From NCBI GenBank assembly GCA_900552555.1, contig URZW01000025.1:1-20180 (forward strand): a DNA stretch of 20,180 nucleotides, read 5' to 3'. Both the position numbers and the translations under genes were made by a program. Source of the stretch: an uncultured Clostridium sp. (GTDB lineage Bacteria > Bacillota > Clostridia > TANB77 > CAG-508). A model generated the notes under the pieces. It worked only from the letters and a program-made list of their open reading frames with translations. It was not told where the DNA came from and did not search any database. Below, piece after piece: positions 15,394 through 20,180 of the stretch. Each line of letters begins with the position of its first letter. Positions within the stretch are counted from its first letter, which is position 1.

Positions 15394-16482
15394 CTACACC
15401 TCTATAAATACTTTCTTCAAATCATTACTATATGGCATAAAAAATTCTTCAAAATATGCTCCTACACCTTTTACAATAAATTTCGCACCTATTTTTAGTT
15501 CGTCCTTATATTTAGAATCAATATACATTACTCCGATTTTATCTCCGCTATCTGAAGAACCACCACACATATAAAATTCAAAATCATTTACTTTTGACTT
15601 TGTATATTCTATTTTTATGTCTCCATCATTCTTACTTTTTAAATATATTGGAAATTTTTTATTATAAAGTAGAATATCAAAAAAGCCACTATATATACCA
15701 TTCTTAATTATTACTGTTTTAATATTTTTAACTGTCTTTTCTCTAATAATTCTAGTTTCCATTTCAATAGTGTCTTCTATTAAATATCTTCCTACTTCTA
15801 AAATTATTTGATTTATATTTAATTTATTTTTAAAGTTTTCAAGCATTTTCTTACTAATATTTTTACTTTCATTTAGTCCTCCAATACTAACAAAATTTAT
15901 TCCTAAATCATTATAATTTTCTTGTATGTATTCAAGCACTTTTTCTAAAGCACCGTCTTCTGTTTTTAAGTTATTTTGTATATAAAATGAAATTCCATAA
16001 TCATTACATTTATTTCTTAAAAACTCCAACATTTCTTTACATTCTTCTAGATTTCCGCCTAAATGTGTAAATTTATCATTAAATACTTGCGTTGTTGATA
16101 ATCGTATTGCTATTTTTACTTTTGATAAATCGGCATACTTTGAAAAATTAATTACTGAATTTAAATTGTCAAATGTAAAAAATCTTACACCATTATTATA
16201 TAAATATTTTACAGTATCATCTTCAGCTAACACATTTATGAAACACATCTTTAACGGATTAATATTTTCTCTTTGTAAAGTTTCAAAATGATATATAGAA
16301 CTAATTAAGAAACCATTTTCTTCTTTCTTCATTAAAGAGTGTAAAGTTTTTATTACATCTCCATTTGAATTTGTTTTCAATGGATAATATACATCACCTA
16401 ACACACTAAAATTATTAAAGTTTTCTATTAATTTGCTTTTATTAAAATAAAAATATATATTGTTTTCTTCTAATTTTATCAT
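15394..16482 (-). CDS. PLP-dependent decarboxylase-like protein (fold III)
   Basis: This 362-aa protein has the layout of alanine-racemase-fold decarboxylases (LysA, ornithine and arginine decarboxylases). YYPLKTNSN carries the expected PLP lysine (Lys36). GGL (201-203) fits the glycine loop, EVGRYLIED (229-237) corresponds to the EPGR phosphate-binding motif, and CGGSSDSGDKIG (306-317) to the GPTCDSxD element with the catalytic Cys (Cys306 here, shifted). It is shorter than LysA (about 400-430 aa), and several motifs are altered, so the substrate may differ from the classic diamino acids, or decarboxylation may be replaced by another PLP reaction. It is the first gene of unit A, following an extended -10 promoter and AGAGGA. 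Confidence 0.8.
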   Translation of the reverse strand: MIKLEENNIYFYFNKSKLIENFNNFSVLGDVYYPLKTNSNGDVIKTLHSLMKKEENGFLISSIYHFETLQRENINPLKMCFINVLAEDDTVKYLYNNGVRFFTFDNLNSVINFSKYADLSKVKIAIRLSTTQVFNDKFTHLGGNLEECKEMLEFLRNKCNDYGISFYIQNNLKTEDGALEKVLEYIQENYNDLGINFVSIGGLNESKNISKKMLENFKNKLNINQIILEVGRYLIEDTIEMETRIIREKTVKNIKTVIIKNGIYSGFFDILLYNKKFPIYLKSKNDGDIKIEYTKSKVNDFEFYMCGGSSDSGDKIGVMYIDSKYKDELKIGAKFIVKGVGAYFEEFFMPYSNDLKKVFIEV

Positions 16483-16514
16483 TATATCCTCTTCTTTTTT
16501 TATGTTTCTCCTTG

Positions 16515-16523
16515 ATTATAACA
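16515..16523 (-). promoter_or_regulatory. Extended -10 promoter element for unit A
   Basis: Minus strand TGTTATAAT (-10 hexamer 16515-16520) lies about 30 bases upstream of the 16482 start. The -35 region at the right spacing is poor (TTTATT). It falls in the U-tract of the upstream terminator, so termination and initiation signals are packed together. Confidence 0.6.
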
Positions 16524-16530
16524 TTTTTTG

Positions 16531-16576
16531 TCAAAAAAATAAAGAGTATGCAGTCTATAAATTGACTGAATACTCT
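16531..16576 (-). terminator. Intrinsic terminator between transporter genes and unit A
   Basis: A 13-bp stem (16564-16576 with 16543-16555, one mismatch) with an 8-nt loop is followed on the minus strand by TTTATTTTTTT. It ends the transcript that carries the acetyltransferase and transporters. Confidence 0.87.
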
Positions 16577-16675
16577 AAAATTATTTTATATCTATATATC
16601 AATTAATATCTTTATTTTAATTTCTATAATTTTAGTATTCTCGGTTATCCATGGTATTTCCATTAGTGTTTTAAT

Positions 16676-17515
16676 CTACCTATGTATTAAGCATATCCCT
16701 GTAACTACTAATATAATGCCTAATATCTGTTTTAGTGTAGGCTTTCTTTTTTTATCTTTAAAAAAGATTGATATTATTACTACCGCTATTATTGATGTTG
16801 GTCTTACATAAGAACTTAATGTTACAGAATTGCTTGATAAATAATTACTTAAGTATAATGAACAAAATCCAAATATCTGTTGAATAAATACCCATTTTAG
16901 AATTTTTTTATGTTTTATATGATATTAAAAATTATATTCCTTGGAAAATGCAATAGTTAAAAGCAAATTTAATATTAAAATAAATACTGCATTAGACCAA
17001 TATTGCAAGATAAAGTGAGTCACATAGCTCATTAATAAAGAAGTTGATATTCTTATTAATAAATCTTTCTGCAAATTTTTAATTTTAATTTTAGAATCTG
17101 CTATTACAAACACACCAATAACAGTTAATAATATGGATAAAATTGATATTATACCTAAATTTTCTATTCCTAATATAACATCTATTATAAATGCTATTAT
17201 AATACTTAAAGTTAAGTATGCAGAATCCTCATAAGGATTTAAATATTTCAAACATCCAACTATTGTGTGCTGTTTTTTGTATCTTAAAAACATTGCTAGT
17301 AAAAGCAAGATTATTGGAATAATTCCTAATTCAAATCTTAACTGATTTGTAAAATATTCTATAATAACCATTATAATAGAAAATGGTATCATAGTTAAAC
17401 ACATATAATAAAAATAATCTTTTCTACTTATTCCTATATTTACCAAATGTTTGTCTAAATATTGACCTATTGCCCCAAATATTTCTGCTAATATTACTAT
17501 ATATATTAATAACAA
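16676..17515 (-). pseudogene. EamA-type transporter split by an in-frame TAA
   Basis: The first part (17515-16925, 196 aa) is a run of hydrophobic helices starting LLIYIVILAE, like the first two thirds of a DMT/EamA drug-metabolite transporter. The frame is closed by TAA at 16925-16927. The same frame then continues for 82 more codons to TAG at 16676-16678 (begins YHIKHKKILKWVF; contains SYVRPTSIIAVV and ILGIILVVTGI), which is a typical EamA C-terminal end. Together they make about 279 codons, near the family length, so one nonsense change accounts for the split. A genuine shortened protein, a sequencing error or readthrough are alternatives. The start is TTG with GAGGCG upstream. It probably sat in one operon with the MFS and GNAT genes. 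Confidence 0.72.
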
Positions 17516-17588
17516 TTTTTTCGCCTCGCTTAATTATATTTATTTTAAAATTCCTACTCCAATAGTTATTTTCCCATTTAACAAACTT

Positions 17589-18767
17589 CTATATACTACT
17601 TCCAAATACTTTTTTATTAATTTTACTTGCTATTAAATAAACTATTATTATTAAAATGATAAGAATTATAGATAAATATCTAAAGGATTCTACACCTCTA
17701 ATAACACATTCTCTACAAATATACCAAGTCAGAAGTTGAAATGTTGCTCTTATTACAAAATATACCCTATTTACTAATACCCATTTCGTTCTATCATTAA
17801 TTGAGTATGCACTCATTATACTACCCCAAATAGGATCGCCCATTGTAGATGTACAAGCAGTAATAATATATGCAATTAATAATCCTTGCCAAGACAAGGT
17901 TAGTGAAGCAATCAATAGGCAAGATACATCAATGCAAGCTATAATTGTTTCTGTAAATAATAATTTTTTATTCTTATTTATTTTTTGTAATAACGAGCCT
18001 GATATTATACATAACAGAATAATTTCTAAAATAGTATATACTGCATTTAAATAACCTATTTTATTACTAATTAATGGGGCTAATTCTTCAAATCCTCCCC
18101 ACCCCATACACCAGAATCCTGCAAGTATTGCAAATAATGAAGTTACTATAATAGTATTCTTTTTACTTTTCTTATCCAATTCTTTATTTTCATCAATACA
18201 TTCCATTACATCTTCATCTGGTATTTTTTTCAACAATGAACTTAATAAAATACCTACAACAATTAAAATTAGATATCCTATCAAATATATTTTAGGATTT
18301 AAATCATAGATAAACTGACTTACTAAAAGTCCTAATGTTCCTCCAATAACCTGCGACCTTTCTTCTTCTATAAAACAATAAGGCTCATATTCTTTGTTTT
18401 GAGTATTCATCTTTGTTATACTTGAATACTTTATTCCAGATAAAGTACCAGAGATTAAAGTAAATAAATATATTGTATAAACACTTCTACATTGAGATAT
18501 TATTATTCCTAAAACAAGAAATGCTATCAAATGAAATATATGATATTTTTTATAATCAACTTTTAATGCTAATTTAACAATAGGTTTAAATCCTCTTGAT
18601 ATAAGTCTAGCAAACTCTAATACAATCGGAATTGATACTGCTATCCAAGGTGTAACATTTTGTGCTAATAAATATAAAACGATAATTCTTATAAAATAAT
18701 GATTATTAAAAGAATCTATTATATAGCTCCATCTTATTAAATTAATATAATCTTTTTTTGTAGCCAT
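17589..18767 (-). CDS. MFS-type membrane transporter
   Basis: This 392-aa, strongly hydrophobic protein has about 11-12 transmembrane helices in two halves joined by a charged central loop (about 184-203, rich in Asp/Glu/Lys). Length and layout fit a major facilitator superfamily permease. No substrate motif is recognisable, and the canonical loop 2-3 signature is not clear. The ATG directly abuts the stop codon of the GNAT gene, with AAGGAG upstream, so the two are co-translated. It sits upstream of the biosynthetic units, so export of a product or uptake of a precursor is possible (inference). Confidence 0.8.
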   Translation of the reverse strand: MATKKDYINLIRWSYIIDSFNNHYFIRIIVLYLLAQNVTPWIAVSIPIVLEFARLISRGFKPIVKLALKVDYKKYHIFHLIAFLVLGIIISQCRSVYTIYLFTLISGTLSGIKYSSITKMNTQNKEYEPYCFIEEERSQVIGGTLGLLVSQFIYDLNPKIYLIGYLILIVVGILLSSLLKKIPDEDVMECIDENKELDKKSKKNTIIVTSLFAILAGFWCMGWGGFEELAPLISNKIGYLNAVYTILEIILLCIISGSLLQKINKNKKLLFTETIIACIDVSCLLIASLTLSWQGLLIAYIITACTSTMGDPIWGSIMSAYSINDRTKWVLVNRVYFVIRATFQLLTWYICRECVIRGVESFRYLSIILIILIIIVYLIASKINKKVFGSSI

Positions 18768-19259
18768 TTACCTTATCTCCTTAACAAATATTACATTTGT
18801 GCATTTGCAAGGATTACAGCCACATTCTTTACACCAGGCGTCTGGAAATTTATATCCCCAATATTCTTTAATTCTTAGAATTTCTTTGAAATCATATTTT
18901 TTCATTATATTTTCAATGTTCATTTTATTATTTACTAATACACCCTCACAAACTATATTTGCTAGTTCTAATGTCTTAGCATAATTTATAAAATATTCCA
19001 TAAATATTGATCCTATATGATGATGCTGATATTTAGGTTTTATAACAATTACTTGTATGTAAAAAGCGTCACCTACTCTTTTTCCATAAGCAATTCCAGC
19101 TATTTCCTCATCTACTTTAGCTAATTTTATATGAGTATGTGTTCCAATTTCATCACGAATATCTCCAGTACACCATTTCCCCCATTGTTCTTCTTCTATT
19201 TCATTTATTGTATCTGCATATTTTTCTTCATAATCTATTAAAACTATTTTATCTTGCAT
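18768..19259 (-). CDS. GNAT acetyltransferase with Cys-rich tail
   Basis: This 163-aa GNAT protein has an acetyl-CoA loop QHHHIGS (78-84) after a beta strand (QVIVIKP) and a usual N-terminal acidic helix. Its C-terminus carries five cysteines in the pattern CxxCxCxxCxC (Cys143, 146, 148, 151, 153), likely a metal site or redox cluster. GGTGG precedes the ATG. It is directly followed by the MFS gene, an arrangement seen for resistance or tailoring pairs. Substrate unknown. Confidence 0.85.
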   Translation of the reverse strand: MQDKIVLIDYEEKYADTINEIEEEQWGKWCTGDIRDEIGTHTHIKLAKVDEEIAGIAYGKRVGDAFYIQVIVIKPKYQHHHIGSIFMEYFINYAKTLELANIVCEGVLVNNKMNIENIMKKYDFKEILRIKEYWGYKFPDAWCKECGCNPCKCTNVIFVKEIR

Positions 19260-19370
19260 ATCTTACCACCATTTATTAAATTATATATATCGTACCAATT
19301 ATAAACTCTATAAGTATTTTTACCTTTACATTTTTTAATTCTTCCTTTAAAGCATTATTAATATGTTTTC

Positions 19371-19547
19371 CTAATTTATTATATTTAGATGTGGCTTTGC
19401 GTTTATTATTTTAGCTTGTTTTATAATTTCATTTGCAAGCTCTAAGCCATCTTCTCCAATTACCTCTACTAATATATTTTCATTTTCATTTAAAGAAATA
19501 GAATTATATATAAGATTGTGTGTAAGTTTTTCATTTCTATTATCCAT
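19371..19547 (-). pseudogene. N-terminal remnant resembling M29 aminopeptidase
   Basis: A 58-codon frame starts at an ATG with GGAG eight bases upstream. It matches the beginning of M29-family metallo-aminopeptidases as I recall it: KLTHNLI, NENENILVEVIGEDG, ELANEIIKQAK, NAKPHLNI. Those enzymes are about 370-410 aa; here the frame stops at 19371, and the following 110 bases hold no continuation. It lies directly downstream of a promoter and upstream of the GNAT gene, so it may be a leftover of a gene cut by insertion or deletion. It may still be translated as a short leader. Confidence 0.5.
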
Positions 19548-19589
19548 TGTTTATTCTCCAATCATTTAATAAAATATTTAACTGAAAAA

Positions 19590-19619
19590 AGTATATCACT
19601 TTTATTTAAAATTATGCAA
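19590..19619 (-). promoter_or_regulatory. Promoter for the GNAT/transporter unit
   Basis: Minus strand: TTGCAT (19614-19619), an 18-base spacer ending in TGA, then TATACT (19590-19595), which is a good sigma-A match with an extended -10. It precedes the remnant frame at 19547 and the GNAT gene. Confidence 0.75.
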
Positions 19620-19643
19620 TATATTATAAAGATTTTTTCTACA

Positions 19644-19673
19644 AACGACATATACTAAATTGTATATGTTGTT
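19644..19673. repeat. Inverted repeat upstream of a promoter, possible operator
   Basis: A 12-bp inverted repeat (19644-19655 with 19662-19673, one G/T mismatch) with a 6-base spacer TAAATT lies 25 bases upstream of the -35. It has no U-tract on either side, so an operator is more likely than a terminator. Confidence 0.5.
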
Positions 19674-19782
19674 ATAAAAACATAATTCACTTTTTATATG
19701 TATTCCATTGTGCATAAAAACGCATTACATTTGGTTTGTATTATCATAGTTTTGTGCAAAAAGAGATAGGAGTAAAATAATA

Positions 19783-19837
19783 GAACCCTTATCAAGGTCC
19801 TACCCACAAGTTCTTGTAACTACTAGCCTTAACGGCT
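19783..19837 (-). ncRNA. Cluster of three small hairpins, possible structured RNA
   Basis: This segment is richer in G+C than the surrounding DNA. Read on the minus strand it holds three consecutive hairpins: AGCC-GTTAA-GGCT (19825-19837), ACAAG-AA-CTTGT (19806-19817) and GGACCTT-GATA-AGGGTTC (19783-19800, with wobbles), the last followed by TATTATTTT. It could be an RNA leader or attenuator, or the end of a mobile element. I do not recognise a named family, and the strand is uncertain. Confidence 0.35.
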
Positions 19838-19864
19838 TTACTAGCTATTTATTAGATATCGTTT

Positions 19865-19911
19865 GACTAACATTATTGTTTTATCATTTATTACTTGTAA
19901 TAATGTTAGTC
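19865..19911. repeat. Perfect 13-bp inverted repeat
   Basis: GACTAACATTATT (19865-19877) and its exact reverse complement (19899-19911) flank a 21-base AT-rich spacer. Outer GATAT words extend the symmetry. Neither side has a T-run, so it is not an ordinary terminator; a protein-binding or recombination site is possible. Confidence 0.6.
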
Positions 19912-20180
19912 TAGTCCAAGATATTTATTTCTAAAATCAATTTTAAATTAGTTTTATAATTTATCTTTATAATTTTACATCTAAATAATTTTTCTATTTA
20001 AAATTTAATTTTATTACTTAATAATTTTTATTTCATATTATATTTTATATAAATTTTCCAAAAATCTTCAAAATGCCTATTTCTCTATATTTTCCGTATT
20101 TTACCGACAACAAACTATAAGCATTAAAAATAAAAGCGGCTTAAAATCGATTCTCGTAATCCGTTATTTTAGTTTTTTTA
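19912..20180. other. AT-rich non-coding stretch
   Basis: I see no supported gene here on either strand: stops are frequent, and no start has a ribosome binding site with a useful frame. The last 70 bases are slightly more mixed in composition and may belong to an upstream element outside the window. Confidence 0.5.

Noticed and set aside
16515..16534. TTGACA next to TATAAT upstream of unit A as a classic promoter pair
   Set aside because: The two hexamers are only 8 bases apart, which is too close for sigma-A; only the extended -10 is credited.
16577..16675. Short 23-codon frame between the EamA remnant and the terminator
   Set aside because: No ribosome binding site and no recognisable sequence.

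Overview
The window is very AT-rich (roughly a quarter G+C by eye) and uses the standard code. It has GGAGG-type ribosome binding sites, intrinsic terminators with U-tracts and extended -10 promoters, which points to a low-GC Bacillota (Clostridia-like) chromosome. Every convincing gene lies on the minus strand, so the locus reads from right to left. I see no rRNA, tRNA or CRISPR array.

Right edge, in transcription order: about 630 bp of non-coding DNA (19548-20180) with strong inverted repeats and a cluster of small hairpins; a promoter at 19590-19619; a 58-codon remnant resembling the N-terminus of an M29 aminopeptidase; a GNAT acetyltransferase; an MFS transporter; an EamA-type transporter split by one in-frame stop; and a terminator at 16531-16576.

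Unit A (16482 to 8333) starts at an extended -10 promoter immediately after that terminator. It encodes seven tightly spaced proteins: a PLP decarboxylase-like enzyme, a radical SAM protein, an NAD-synthetase-like PP-loop ligase, a fusion of a nicotinamide-nucleotide-adenylyltransferase-like domain with a type I phosphoribosyltransferase, a GNAT, a SPASM radical SAM enzyme, and a divergent SelO-like (pseudokinase/AMP-transferase) protein. Next come a strongly promoted single gene for a Ser/Tyr-rich, coiled-coil small protein with its own terminator, a methyltransferase-like gene, and an unrelated-looking 103-aa gene with its own promoter and terminator.

Unit B (6333 to 417) encodes a B12-binding-type radical SAM protein, a dephospho-CoA-kinase-like P-loop kinase, a SPASM-like radical SAM protein, a DUF3419/BtaA-like aminocarboxypropyl transferase, a small protein carrying six repeated Glu-Ser-Arg motifs, a cyanophycin-synthetase-type ATP-grasp ligase and a class I methyltransferase. 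It ends at a terminator hairpin. Directly behind that hairpin sits the 5' end of what looks like a group IIC intron, running off the left edge.

My reading, which is inference: units A and B plus the two Ser/Tyr-rich proteins form one undescribed biosynthetic and protein-modification system. Four radical SAM enzymes, the aminocarboxypropyl transferase and the PLP enzyme would build or decorate a small group. The phosphoribosyltransferase, adenylyltransferase, NadE-like and CoaE-like enzymes could convert it to an NAD- or CoA-like nucleotide. The SelO-like transferase and ATP-grasp ligase could attach material to the Ser/Tyr/Glu-rich small proteins. The transporters and GNAT proteins at the right could provide export or self-protection.
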